Source: a virus. Taken from it: DNA of 64,000 nt. The stretch is taken from positions 1 through 64,000 of the IMG/VR virus record IMGVR_UViG_3300003937_000082; one strand, written 5' to 3'. This document shows, piece by piece, positions 19,956 through 29,292 of this stretch. The notes beneath the pieces are model-generated. The model had not been told where the DNA came from and did no database searches. It saw nothing but the letters and a program-made list of their open reading frames with translations. The position numbers were made by a program, and so were the translations under genes. The stretch's first letter is position 1. Each line of letters starts with the position of its first letter.

Positions 19956-22900
19956 ATGCCAAAGCAGATAAAACTTGGACTGGATAAAGTACCCGCTCCA
20001 GTTACTAAGCAGTTTACACAGCTTATCGATATTGAAGGTAATCTTCTATACGATGCGGCTGGTAATCCTGTGGTCACTGAAGATGAAGCGGTATTAGGAT
20101 CTTTTGCAAGGTCTGCTTCTGCGACCCCTATATTCTCTAACAACTACGACAACACTCCTGTTCTATCAGTACCTGTTGCTGAACAATTCTCAAATGAGTC
20201 AGAAGTAAGTAATTCTTTGTTGGGTGTTCCTCGTGCAGAAGAACAAATAAGTCTTTTCTCAGACGTTTCTACTTACGGACTAGACGAAGAGAATTGGAAC
20301 TATTACACGTTCTCAACTGGGACTTATCCTGGTGAATGGTATAGAAAAGAAAATCCTATTTTTGGTAGAAGATTTAATCCCAAGTTTGATGAAGAGAGTA
20401 GTGAGCAAGCATTAGCGATTTCAACCTTTCCGAGTCAGTATACTTTTCCAGGAAGCACTATAGCAAGAAGAGAAGATTCAGCAGGCGATCAGATGGTGCG
20501 CTACATGAACTTCATTGCTATGGGTAAATACTTGTATAATATATTTATTTCCATAAATGAAGTGTTTGCAAAAAGAAACTTTCTCGATGATACAATTAAA
20601 ATTGTAACTAGTGGAGAAGTAGAGATAGATGTAAAATATGAAAGCGCATTTGATACAATCGGAAGAGTTTTTGGGCAGGAAAATATTTTCTATGATGTGG
20701 AGTATGGGTCGAACTTACAAGACGCTTTCGATCAAATCGAAAGATGGACTACAATATTTAATAGAATAATAGCGGGCGGTGCAAGTTTTCCAGAAATGCC
20801 TCCTCCCGCTAATCCCGATTTTACAGTAGGTCTCAAATATAACGCTATTAGGAATTTTCTAGGTAATAAGGCTCAGCCTGGCGGTAGTTCAAAAGCAACT
20901 AAATTTGCTATTCTTGAGAGTAAGAAGACTTTCAGGTATCAGCCTGGTCGGGCAAGTGGATTTACTTTTGGTGTCAGACAAGAAACTGATCCAGCATCAA
21001 ATGTAAATACGATTGAATGGGGATGCTCAAACGACACAGACGAATATATGTTTCAGTTGATAGGATCTAGATTTAACATTGTTAGAAGAAGTATCATCAA
21101 AATGCCAGATAGCTTATTATTAAGACAGGGTCTCGATACTACTGATCAGTCTTCTAGTCCTGTCAAGCCTAAAGGTACAACTGTGCGAGAGGCGATGTGG
21201 GAAACTGTAATACCACGTACTAAGTTTAACGGAGACAGTTTACTCGGTAATGGACCATCTGGATATATTCTATCGTTTGAAGACGTTACTATGTACAAGA
21301 TTGAATTTTCTTGGTATGGTGCAATCGGCGCTAAGTTCTACGCATACGTTCCTTCTGGTAACGGTGAGGCACGTTGGGTATTGATGCATAGATTTGTAAT
21401 TGAGAATGGTCTTGGCGACCCAGTTCTTAAGAATCCAGATTTTAAATTTAAGTACCTAGTTTACACTGAAGATAACGCTACTATGCAGAAGCCTATTGCC
21501 CTATATAAATACGGCAGTAGTTATTATGTTGACGGTGCGGATGAGGGTACTATAAGACTTGCAACTACAACAGTTGACAGTAAGCAGGTAGATAAAGCAC
21601 GAACTCCTATACTAGGCATTCTTCCAAAACAAAAGATTTTCAATTCAGATGGAGAAGGTATAACTAACTTCAAAAAGGCTTATCCATCTACGATGTCTAT
21701 ATCAAGTGATATTGATCTGAGAATAGATGTTGAAGAGGTTAAAGGTTCTCCAGACGGTATACACTTTAACTTTGCTCCTTCTCTACACAATGGAATACAC
21801 GCACTATCTAGAACTTTAAACTTTAAGTTTATAGGCACCACTGGGTCTCAGATAGATATATTAAACGGACAATCACTCAACGTAGAAGATGATAACGCAC
21901 ACATAATTGCCGATGGAATATACAACGCTTACGTAGATTACGACTTTGCTTCTGATCATAAATCTACTAACATTAGAAGACGTAATAGCAGTCAAATTTT
22001 AACAGCAGATACTATTAGAAAAGGCCGTAAACTAGACGGTACTGTAATAGATACTTTAACATCTCCAACATTTACTGGTAGACTTTCTAACTATCATACT
22101 ATTGCGGCATCTACTGTTCCTATCTATAGTAATAACTTTAAAATACATTTCTTGAATCCAAGTGCAAAGGACAGTAGTTATGGACACTTTGCTGATTTTG
22201 CGATATCAGTTACGTCAAAACTGCCTTTCATCGACTCTACCGATGGCAATAAGCTGAAGTTTACTAATGATGCAGGAGAATCTGCGGCGTACTCTTTAAA
22301 TGACGAACTCTTTCAAGAGTATTCATCTGAAGGCACTGCAATAGATTATACAACTAAAGCAGATCGGTATGAATGGGATCCTGGCTACTCAGATATGTTT
22401 ATGGTTGACAGTCGATTAGATAATCCAGATGGCGTTGACAGTGGCTTTATTTCAGCGGTAAAAGGAGAAGTTAGAGTAGTAGATTACCCAGTATCTGCGA
22501 TTGAAGCTGGAACAGGACCACGTAATGGTCAGTGGAAAATAACCTTTAATGGTACTGGACCTTCGTCTTCGCTGTTTACTCTTGACTCCGGCGGTGCAGT
22601 GGTATCGGAAAGCACAGAGATTGGAGTAGCAGGTGTAGGTCTAGACATATACTATACGACAGTTCCTGCTCTCGACCAGAATACGAACAAATACTTTGCT
22701 TATGTGGATGGAGATCCTACTAATAGCGGCAACAGAACCGTTACAGCAGTTCAAACCAAGACAATAACTATCACTCACGATTGGCAACTTGATCCTGATT
22801 TAAACGGAGATAATTTCTCTAACTCTAGAGCAGTTAAGTTTAACTCTCAGCCGCTATACTTAGTCGTGGCATTAAAAGATAATGCTAAAGTAAACAATGT

Positions 22901-23282
22901 TATAGTTGAAGAATTTACACCAGATAACATTAAAACTCATACACCAGTGTTTATCAAAGATGCTCCTAACTTAACTATTACTAACTCTGGCTCATCGAGT
23001 AATATTCTTTCTCCCTCAGCATTTCAAAGCGGAGATAGATTATCAAGCATTAGATTTGATGATCAATGTTTGAATCCTCTAAGACCTGGAACCAAAATAT
23101 ATTCTTTATTTGTTGAAGGAGGTACACCAGAAAAGTTTGATCTGTCAAACATTTTTGGCAGAGACCGAAAAGGATTAGCGAGAGGACTGCTAAATAATAA
23201 AGCAATGTATCTTACAGCGTCAGCAGTAGACGGCACGTCTATTGGTAACGTAGAAGTAACTCTCACGGTGAAGGAACAGTAA
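19956..23282 (+). CDS. Giant virion structural protein (FRYQPGR family), short form
   Basis: 1108 aa, 3 bp after its paralogue. Shared landmarks: SLLGVPRAE, FRYQPGR (about residue 326), IEFSWYGAIGAKFYAYVP (about 450), NGEARWVLMHR, and a KYGSSYYVDGADEGTIRL segment. Compared with the paralogue it lacks the ~670-residue insertion but has about 200 extra residues before FRYQPGR. The two C-termini are similarly built, a short beta segment ending in 'TVKEQ' here and 'CTWEEQ' there. The last base of the stop is the first base of the next start (TAATG). No enzymatic motif seen. Structural role inferred from family, size and context. Confidence 0.75.
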   Translation: MPKQIKLGLDKVPAPVTKQFTQLIDIEGNLLYDAAGNPVVTEDEAVLGSFARSASATPIFSNNYDNTPVLSVPVAEQFSNESEVSNSLLGVPRAEEQISLFSDVSTYGLDEENWNYYTFSTGTYPGEWYRKENPIFGRRFNPKFDEESSEQALAISTFPSQYTFPGSTIARREDSAGDQMVRYMNFIAMGKYLYNIFISINEVFAKRNFLDDTIKIVTSGEVEIDVKYESAFDTIGRVFGQENIFYDVEYGSNLQDAFDQIERWTTIFNRIIAGGASFPEMPPPANPDFTVGLKYNAIRNFLGNKAQPGGSSKATKFAILESKKTFRYQPGRASGFTFGVRQETDPASNVNTIEWGCSNDTDEYMFQLIGSRFNIVRRSIIKMPDSLLLRQGLDTTDQSSSPVKPKGTTVREAMWETVIPRTKFNGDSLLGNGPSGYILSFEDVTMYKIEFSWYGAIGAKFYAYVPSGNGEARWVLMHRFVIENGLGDPVLKNPDFKFKYLVYTEDNATMQKPIALYKYGSSYYVDGADEGTIRLATTTVDSKQVDKARTPILGILPKQKIFNSDGEGITNFKKAYPSTMSISSDIDLRIDVEEVKGSPDGIHFNFAPSLHNGIHALSRTLNFKFIGTTGSQIDILNGQSLNVEDDNAHIIADGIYNAYVDYDFASDHKSTNIRRRNSSQILTADTIRKGRKLDGTVIDTLTSPTFTGRLSNYHTIAASTVPIYSNNFKIHFLNPSAKDSSYGHFADFAISVTSKLPFIDSTDGNKLKFTNDAGESAAYSLNDELFQEYSSEGTAIDYTTKADRYEWDPGYSDMFMVDSRLDNPDGVDSGFISAVKGEVRVVDYPVSAIEAGTGPRNGQWKITFNGTGPSSSLFTLDSGGAVVSESTEIGVAGVGLDIYYTTVPALDQNTNKYFAYVDGDPTNSGNRTVTAVQTKTITITHDWQLDPDLNGDNFSNSRAVKFNSQPLYLVVALKDNAKVNNVIVEEFTPDNIKTHTPVFIKDAPNLTITNSGSSSNILSPSAFQSGDRLSSIRFDDQCLNPLRPGTKIYSLFVEGGTPEKFDLSNIFGRDRKGLARGLLNNKAMYLTASAVDGTSIGNVEVTLTVKEQ

Positions 23283-25747
23283 TGCTATTTCGAGGTCTAA
23301 ACGTACAACTAGCGATGAACGATGTCGATAATGCGGCGCAGTCTCTCATTAATTTGGGTTTAGATCAAAGAGATTTGGCGCTCATTTCTGGACTATCTAG
23401 CAGTGCGAGTATCGAGTCACAAGAGATTCATACGGTGTCTGGTCTTGTCGTAGATCAAAAAAAGGAATTAGCCGCTCTCGCTAGATCATCTACGACCGTA
23501 GGAGGACTTCTTAACAGTTTAAAAGATATAGGTCAGCCTCTAGATTTCAACTTAGAGATTGATAATCAGATAAATGCGGCAGCAATCAAATACAACTATT
23601 TGGACTATTCTAATAATGTTAATAAAACAGCAGATATATCAACATCAAGAGTTTCATCTTGGTCCTCAATAGGATCTTCCATTTTATATGGAGGAGAAGT
23701 CGAGGTATCAGGCGGTACTGTAACGCTTAGTTCATTGGCAACAAGTTCTGCTCCAATTCAAAAAGTTTTTAGAGCAGAAGTTGCGACACACGAAATAACC
23801 ATAAAGGTTAATGGAACTAATAAAAAGTTTTTAGCTATGAAGGGAATTCCATTAGAGTGGAATGGATTTTTTAGAAACGTTGATTTATACCATGCTGTAG
23901 ATTCTGTTAGCGATGATATTGGAGTTGTACCACCAGTTTGGAGAATAACAAACTACGCTGGAGGACAATCTTATAATTCTGGCAGTCTCGGACCAGGTGT
24001 AGTCGATACTCCTATGAAATATCCATTTAAAGATAGTTCATCAAAGGCACGTAAGATTGAGTTTTTTTATAATCCTTTAAAAATTAGAGAGTTACGTCTT
24101 CCTAATTGTAACTTAACCGAATGGACAAACGTTGGCTTAGATAACATTCAACGAATTGATATTAACAATAATGACTTCTATGAATTGCCCAAGTTTGGTC
24201 CTTCAAGTAGAGGCGGTAACGGACTTGCAGAAGACCTGAAAAAGATTACGATTAGTGCGAATGATATGTCGAGAGCAGAAGACTCAAGCGGCGCACAGAT
24301 TCCTGCAAACACGCAATTAAATACTCTTCCTACTACACTAACACACTTAACAATGAATGGAGTATTCTCTGATAGTACTGCAATCGATTTAACTGATTAT
24401 GAGAACCTACAGTTTTTACAGTTTGAGACTTACTATAGTCGAAACGCACAAAGACGTATGAGTGGAGGAACTATATCTCCTAAAACATTTATTGACTCTG
24501 CTAATCCTAAAGTAAAGGGTATAGGTCAATATAGAGTATATCATCAACCATATAGTCAGTTAGATGCTGGAGTATGTGCTAGTCCAAATTTGACATATCT
24601 ATACTTCCCATGGTGTGGAATTAGCACCGCTGAAAATAGATCAGGCGGTACGCAAGCCATTACTATTGCGAGTAATAATATAGGAGAGATAATCTCTTAC
24701 GGCAATCCACACAACGTTATAGACATGAGCAATAAGACCTCGCTGACCAATTACGTGCAAGCTTACTCTGGTCCAGATAGCAGTAAAGATAGGAATCTAG
24801 GTGGTAAATTTACTGGTTGTACAGGTCTAACACAAATATATTGCTATGGTTCAAGTACGATTCAGGCAGATTTACAAACTGCATTTAAGAACAGAAACCT
24901 TAGTTCTCTGCGAACTCTAGACTTGAGATGGACTTCGGCATCGAACGAAATGCGAGATGATAGTTTTGATGGAGCGGAAGCACTTCAGCATATTAGATTT
25001 GCAGGCTCTGCTCATAGTGGTAGCGATTTTTATGGCACTCTAGCTTCTCGATCAAATGGCAATAATGGAGAAGTGTTCTCTAATATGTCAACCTTGCAGT
25101 GGTTGTATGTTTATAGTAACGGTAGCATTGCTGGACCATTACCAGACTTTTCAAAAAATACGCAGATGAGTGGAATATATATTCGAAATACGAATACCAA
25201 CGGCCCTCTGCCTAATCTAGTTTCAAATCCAAGTTTATATTATTTGAGACTTGATAGTAATGCTATGACTGGCACTGTTCCTGCTTGGTCAACTAATTCA
25301 CTGAGATATGTGTTCTGTTATAACAATCAGATTGCAGGATCTTTACCTGCTCTTAATACTCCGTATCTATACTATTTGTATCTTCAGAACAATAACATAA
25401 GTGGTAATCTACCTCTTATGGGCGGAGCTATAAGACTTCAAAGATTATATCTTAACAGTAACTCGATAACTGGATATACAACAAACGCTCTCAAGTATAA
25501 TACAAGTTTAAGTATTATAGACTTGAGCAACAATCAACTACCGGCATCTGTAAGTGCACCCATCATTAACGATTTGTATGATAACTATGCGGGTAATCCT
25601 AGAAATGGCGTTAGTGTTAACTTATTAGGTAACGCAGGTTTGAGTAGAAAGGTTATTAATAGAGATAACGAAGGCGAAAATAGTCTAGCAAATAAACTTG
25701 CTTTTCTCGAATCTCGTTGGACTATTCTACTAGATGCTGGAGCGTAA
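23282..25747 (+). CDS. Virion protein with leucine-rich repeats
   Basis: 821 aa. The N-terminal part (NAAQSLINLGLDQRDLALIS, then INAAAIKYNYLDYS and STSRVSSWSSIG) looks like a structural protein of marine T4-like phages. A first LRR-like block begins near residue 270 (RELRLPNCNLTEW, then IQRIDINNNDFYELP). A clear tandem array spans about 602-760. Seven repeats of 21-24 residues follow the pattern L-x-x-L-x-L-x-x-N-x-[IL]-x-G-x-[LV]-P, e.g. LYYLRLDSNAMTGTVP and LYYLYLQNNNISGNLP. The 'G-x-LP' turn matches the plant-type LRR class. The C-terminus (LANKLAFLESRWTILLDAGA) is a helix cap. Start and stop are coupled to neighbours. LRRs are protein- or glycan-binding solenoids, so a receptor-contact or partner-binding role is plausible but unproven. 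Confidence 0.8.
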   Translation: MLFRGLNVQLAMNDVDNAAQSLINLGLDQRDLALISGLSSSASIESQEIHTVSGLVVDQKKELAALARSSTTVGGLLNSLKDIGQPLDFNLEIDNQINAAAIKYNYLDYSNNVNKTADISTSRVSSWSSIGSSILYGGEVEVSGGTVTLSSLATSSAPIQKVFRAEVATHEITIKVNGTNKKFLAMKGIPLEWNGFFRNVDLYHAVDSVSDDIGVVPPVWRITNYAGGQSYNSGSLGPGVVDTPMKYPFKDSSSKARKIEFFYNPLKIRELRLPNCNLTEWTNVGLDNIQRIDINNNDFYELPKFGPSSRGGNGLAEDLKKITISANDMSRAEDSSGAQIPANTQLNTLPTTLTHLTMNGVFSDSTAIDLTDYENLQFLQFETYYSRNAQRRMSGGTISPKTFIDSANPKVKGIGQYRVYHQPYSQLDAGVCASPNLTYLYFPWCGISTAENRSGGTQAITIASNNIGEIISYGNPHNVIDMSNKTSLTNYVQAYSGPDSSKDRNLGGKFTGCTGLTQIYCYGSSTIQADLQTAFKNRNLSSLRTLDLRWTSASNEMRDDSFDGAEALQHIRFAGSAHSGSDFYGTLASRSNGNNGEVFSNMSTLQWLYVYSNGSIAGPLPDFSKNTQMSGIYIRNTNTNGPLPNLVSNPSLYYLRLDSNAMTGTVPAWSTNSLRYVFCYNNQIAGSLPALNTPYLYYLYLQNNNISGNLPLMGGAIRLQRLYLNSNSITGYTTNALKYNTSLSIIDLSNNQLPASVSAPIINDLYDNYAGNPRNGVSVNLLGNAGLSRKVINRDNEGENSLANKLAFLESRWTILLDAGA

Positions 25748-25756
25748 GGAAAAGAT

Positions 25757-26743
25757 ATGGCACAGGGATTTGTAATAGATTTAAACCTCATTGAAAGTGA
25801 CACAGGTGATTTAGATAGAGGTATCTTAGATAACTTAGGTGGTACTAATATTACCACAGACCTTCTCTTGTTCGATGGAAACTTTAGGTTTATATCTAAA
25901 CTATCTCCTAGTGACTACACATATGATGCAACTTCTGGAGTAATAACTGTTACTGGAGAAGGTAAAGTTGCCTTTTCAGATGGCACTAAAATATCTTTAA
26001 GCGATGCTCCTACTGTATTTGAGACTGAAGTTTTTGATTCAAATGGAATAGATAAATTTAAACTTAGAAATTTAAGTGGTCAAGCTGTATCTCCGTTAGA
26101 CTCTTCGAATGCTAAGAAAATTCTAAGAAGAAATGATGGAGTCAGCGCAGAAAATATATCGAATTTAAGCTCAAAAAGATTAGAAACTAATCCAGGAGCT
26201 TCGACCGGTATAAGTGATGATGACGGTGCTTCCGACTTATTCAATCAATATTCCGCATCAGAACAAATAGACTATATCAACACTCAACTAGCTTTATATT
26301 ATTATAAAAGAGATAGAGTTCCATTAACATTTGAAGACTCATCTTTTGATCAGAGAGTTAACTTTAGAGGCTCTGTGATGATTGTCGATAACGATGCGAC
26401 ATCTACTACACAGCCAAGCAATAGCACTCCGGGGCTTTTTATTGTAGATGCGTCAAATCCTGGCGGAGGTGCTACTAGAGCATTTAGTGATGCATCAAAT
26501 CCGTGGAGTGAAGTTGGCTCTGGAAATACAGCCGCTTTGGTTACGACAGAAGCAAACACCCAACCAAACACTTTAAGTATTAAGCCGAATACTACTGGAA
26601 CGAATCCTGCAAGTAGCAGTACTCCTAATCTACAAACTACCTCAACGCTTATCGTCTCACAAGCTAATGCCTTATCTGGCTTTAATTACAAACTTCCAGT
26701 TGAAATAAACGGCGAAAGGTTTTTCTTATTGCTTAAAGCTTAA
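25757..26743 (+). CDS. Virion structural protein, last plus-strand gene before the inverted gene
   Basis: 328 aa with a good ribosome binding site (AAGGAAAAG) 9 bp after the LRR gene. The N-terminus reads MAQGFVIDLNLIESDTGDLDRGIL, followed by beta-rich sequence (LSPSDYTYDATSGVITVTG) and a central EQIDYINTQLALYYYKRDRVP segment. The last ~100 residues are Ser/Thr/Asn-rich, ending NYKLPVEINGERFFLLLKA, a C-terminus similar in style to that of the minus-strand neighbour (ITYGSTTYKILLNT). No family recognised. Its stop codon shares TTAA (26740-26743) with the stop of the opposing gene. Confidence 0.7.
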   Translation: MAQGFVIDLNLIESDTGDLDRGILDNLGGTNITTDLLLFDGNFRFISKLSPSDYTYDATSGVITVTGEGKVAFSDGTKISLSDAPTVFETEVFDSNGIDKFKLRNLSGQAVSPLDSSNAKKILRRNDGVSAENISNLSSKRLETNPGASTGISDDDGASDLFNQYSASEQIDYINTQLALYYYKRDRVPLTFEDSSFDQRVNFRGSVMIVDNDATSTTQPSNSTPGLFIVDASNPGGGATRAFSDASNPWSEVGSGNTAALVTTEANTQPNTLSIKPNTTGTNPASSSTPNLQTTSTLIVSQANALSGFNYKLPVEINGERFFLLLKA

Positions 26744-26751
26744 GTATTAAG
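26739..26751. terminator. Possible weak bidirectional terminator hairpin between convergent genes
   Basis: CTTAA-GTA-TTAAG is a perfect 5-bp stem with a 3-nt loop exactly where the two convergent genes end, followed on the plus strand by AAAATTTT. The stem is AT-rich and short, so stability is low. Position rather than strength is the argument. Confidence 0.3.
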
Positions 26752-29220
26752 TAAAATTTTATAAGTTGTACTACCATAAGTTATTGGAAAGTACTCAGGC
26801 GAACTTGCCGGTACATTTGAAAGCGCCGTAATATTATTATTTGGAAGCTGAATCTTCAGACTATTAAAGGTTAACTTAGCAACAGTCAAGTTTCTATTAG
26901 ATTCAGGCGTAAGCAGTCCTACAGTCGTACCTTCAAATGGAGGAGCAGTGTTTAGGGGAATGACGCAGAATTCTTTATTAGCACTTCCTGGATTATTTGA
27001 ATTACCACCTATTGTTGATTTTATGAAAACTATAGTGCGAGCCTTAGGTATGGCGGCTGTAAGAGGTGCGGTTAATGTTATCCTTTTAGTACTGTTGTTT
27101 ATAGATTGCACTGTTGTGGTAGTACCAACTTTATTGTTGTTGAAGTCTGGTGATCCAGGTACAGCTCCCGTACCTCCTGCACTACCGCTACCGTAAAAGT
27201 GTACGTAATCTCCTACAGTCACTCCATCTGTTGTAGTTAACTCTATTTGGTTTTGACCGCTTCCCGCAGTAGCGTTCACTTCTCTTCCGTAAACTCCATT
27301 ACATTGAAGATATGATGACTTATCGTCTAGTCCTCTAGACGCATATACTGCACCAATCTGAACATTTCCGGTTTTGAAATTGCTACCTCCAGCATTGCTT
27401 AGATGGTCTTGAATAATGACGTTTCTAGGTCCAGTACCCGTTGCATCGAATACTCTTTTGACCTGTAGTCCGTCAGTTCCATCTGCTTTGATAGTCATTA
27501 TAAGCTGATCTGCAAACACTTTAGATGTCGGGTTAATGTTATATGGAGGTAAAGAGTATAGTGCTCCCTGACTACTGTTTCCAGAAGAATCGAGTCTGAA
27601 TAGACCAATAAGTCCAGTATTCTTGAAGAATACTGCTTCTGCTGTATTTGATATAGCCATAGAAGCATCTGAGTTAAGACTATCTTTAACATACGCAAAT
27701 TCATTACCATCTTCATCTGATCCACTGATCTCTAAAATCTGAAAGGCATACATGTTATTATTGCTCTTTTTGAATACCATCCAATCTCCCACACTTACTC
27801 CACTGAAGCTAGTGGCAGAAATCTTGCCAAAGTTATCTCGTACTTTTATAGTCTTTGTAGATACTGTTGTTGATGTAGAACTCGACATTCCTACAACTTT
27901 ATCGTTCAATAGTTCTGGAGGATCTATTATAAGAGATATTGTATCAAGAACAGTTAACTTAGATGTAGATTTCTGATTCAAGGCACTTGCTTTATTGTCT
28001 TCGAAATACTTGTACGTGTATGGGCCGAATACTTGACTTCTGTTATACGTCTTGTAATAATCTGAAAATGGTGCACGTTCACTATTATCATTAGTTTCTC
28101 TAAATGTTTTTTCTCTGTAAGCACTACCATTGCCTGGATCTGGATACCAAAGCGTGTAACGCACCCTTAATCTATTGCCCCTTTTCTGAGCAGTAAATTT
28201 TATTGGAGATGTGACTTCATCTTCACCAGGTTTGAACTTAAGCGTTTGAGTTGCGGGGTTTCCAGATATGGCACTTGACGTTTGAACTGTCATTGTTTCT
28301 GCTTCTGGATCCACTGATGCGATTTGATATGTAGTGGAATTCGATACAAATGACATTCCTTCGCAAACAGATTTTTTATTAACAGAAGATCCACTATAGT
28401 CTATCGTTACTACTCCAGCCGTCGGACCAGAGTATGTAAGACCGTTTAGTGGGAAGCTACTTTTGTATTGATCATTAGAAGCTGGAGTGGCATACACAGA
28501 CTTGATCGTTGTCCAATTGTTTTCACTACCATCATCTACCGTATCTTCCTCTATGATAAATAACCCTGTAGAGCCCCAATCTTGTTCGAAATTACTCGCA
28601 AGATAACCAGTCCATTGTATAAGACCGTATGTGTTTCTCATCTCTGGATGGAGCTTTGAATTAAAGGCGAAGACTCCGTTATTCCAAAAGTCCAATGGAC
28701 CAATGATAGGAGTGAAGTCTCCGTCTGCATATGATGTCCACAGTTGACTTGATGACAAGCCACCTGTCGTTGAAGCAGTACCTGAATTACCCGTGATGGC
28801 GCCAGTAGGATTTGGTTTAATTCTATCGCTACCGACAAAGAAACAATTTAATCCGTCACCGCCATTAATCCAAGGAGGATTACCTAAAACAGATTTAAAA
28901 TTGCTTATATTATCTTGAATAGTCACAAGAGGCTCAACAACTGTGTTTTGTCCTTGTGTATTAGTGAACGATACTACAGTGCCGTTTAAGTTTGCGAGAT
29001 CAGTTGATTGTCCATCTTCGTTTGTGAAGTCAGACAGTCCAGTGTTTCTTAATCCAATAAGTGGACTAATATCTCGGACAGTAAATCCAGAGAATTGATT
29101 GTTTTCGTCTAGGGCAGTAGAGTTATCGTCCAGTACGTTGGCTAAAGATTGAACTGGACTATCTAGGTCTGCTAGATTCTTGTCAGCACGAAGTCCGAAT
29201 TTGATGTACTTTGATGTCAT
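26740..29220 (-). CDS. Large virion structural protein, sole minus-strand gene
   Basis: 826 aa, read right to left. The minus-strand start has GGATTTAAA just upstream, and a late promoter copy sits 35 bp further up (29262-29255). The N-terminus reads MTSKYIKFGLRADKNLADLD, followed by conserved-looking blocks (LVTIQDNISNFKSVLGNPPW, then INGGDGLNCFFVGSDRI, then GLIQWTGYLASNFEQDWGST and GLFIIEEDTVDDGSENNW). This resembles structural proteins of T4-like cyanophages as I remember them, not checked. It is beta-rich with no enzyme motif. Coding style matches its neighbours, so the orientation looks like a local inversion rather than foreign DNA. It converges on 25757-26743 with a 4-bp stop overlap and diverges from 29293. 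Confidence 0.75.
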   Translation of the reverse strand: MTSKYIKFGLRADKNLADLDSPVQSLANVLDDNSTALDENNQFSGFTVRDISPLIGLRNTGLSDFTNEDGQSTDLANLNGTVVSFTNTQGQNTVVEPLVTIQDNISNFKSVLGNPPWINGGDGLNCFFVGSDRIKPNPTGAITGNSGTASTTGGLSSSQLWTSYADGDFTPIIGPLDFWNNGVFAFNSKLHPEMRNTYGLIQWTGYLASNFEQDWGSTGLFIIEEDTVDDGSENNWTTIKSVYATPASNDQYKSSFPLNGLTYSGPTAGVVTIDYSGSSVNKKSVCEGMSFVSNSTTYQIASVDPEAETMTVQTSSAISGNPATQTLKFKPGEDEVTSPIKFTAQKRGNRLRVRYTLWYPDPGNGSAYREKTFRETNDNSERAPFSDYYKTYNRSQVFGPYTYKYFEDNKASALNQKSTSKLTVLDTISLIIDPPELLNDKVVGMSSSTSTTVSTKTIKVRDNFGKISATSFSGVSVGDWMVFKKSNNNMYAFQILEISGSDEDGNEFAYVKDSLNSDASMAISNTAEAVFFKNTGLIGLFRLDSSGNSSQGALYSLPPYNINPTSKVFADQLIMTIKADGTDGLQVKRVFDATGTGPRNVIIQDHLSNAGGSNFKTGNVQIGAVYASRGLDDKSSYLQCNGVYGREVNATAGSGQNQIELTTTDGVTVGDYVHFYGSGSAGGTGAVPGSPDFNNNKVGTTTTVQSINNSTKRITLTAPLTAAIPKARTIVFIKSTIGGNSNNPGSANKEFCVIPLNTAPPFEGTTVGLLTPESNRNLTVAKLTFNSLKIQLPNNNITALSNVPASSPEYFPITYGSTTYKILLNT

Positions 29221-29254
29221 TTTAAATCCAATAGGTTGAGGGTTCTGTTCTTAT

Positions 29255-29266
29255 TATTTATAAATA
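29255..29266. promoter_or_regulatory. Palindromic bidirectional T4-type late promoter
   Basis: TATTTATAAATA is a perfect 12-bp palindrome containing TATAAATA on the plus strand (29259-29266) and on the minus strand (29262-29255). It lies in the 72-bp gap between divergent genes. The plus copy ends 27 bp before the ATG at 29293; the minus copy ends 34 bp before the minus-strand start at 29220. Both distances match the other late promoters here. Confidence 0.75.
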
Positions 29267-29292
29267 CATGTAGCATAGATTAGGGAAAAAAC

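Noticed and set aside
26740-29220. Invertase-type phase switch flanked by recombination sites around the minus-strand gene.
   Set aside because: No long inverted repeats flank the gene and no invertase gene is present; only short AT palindromes occur at its ends. The weaker idea of a past inversion is kept as a finding.
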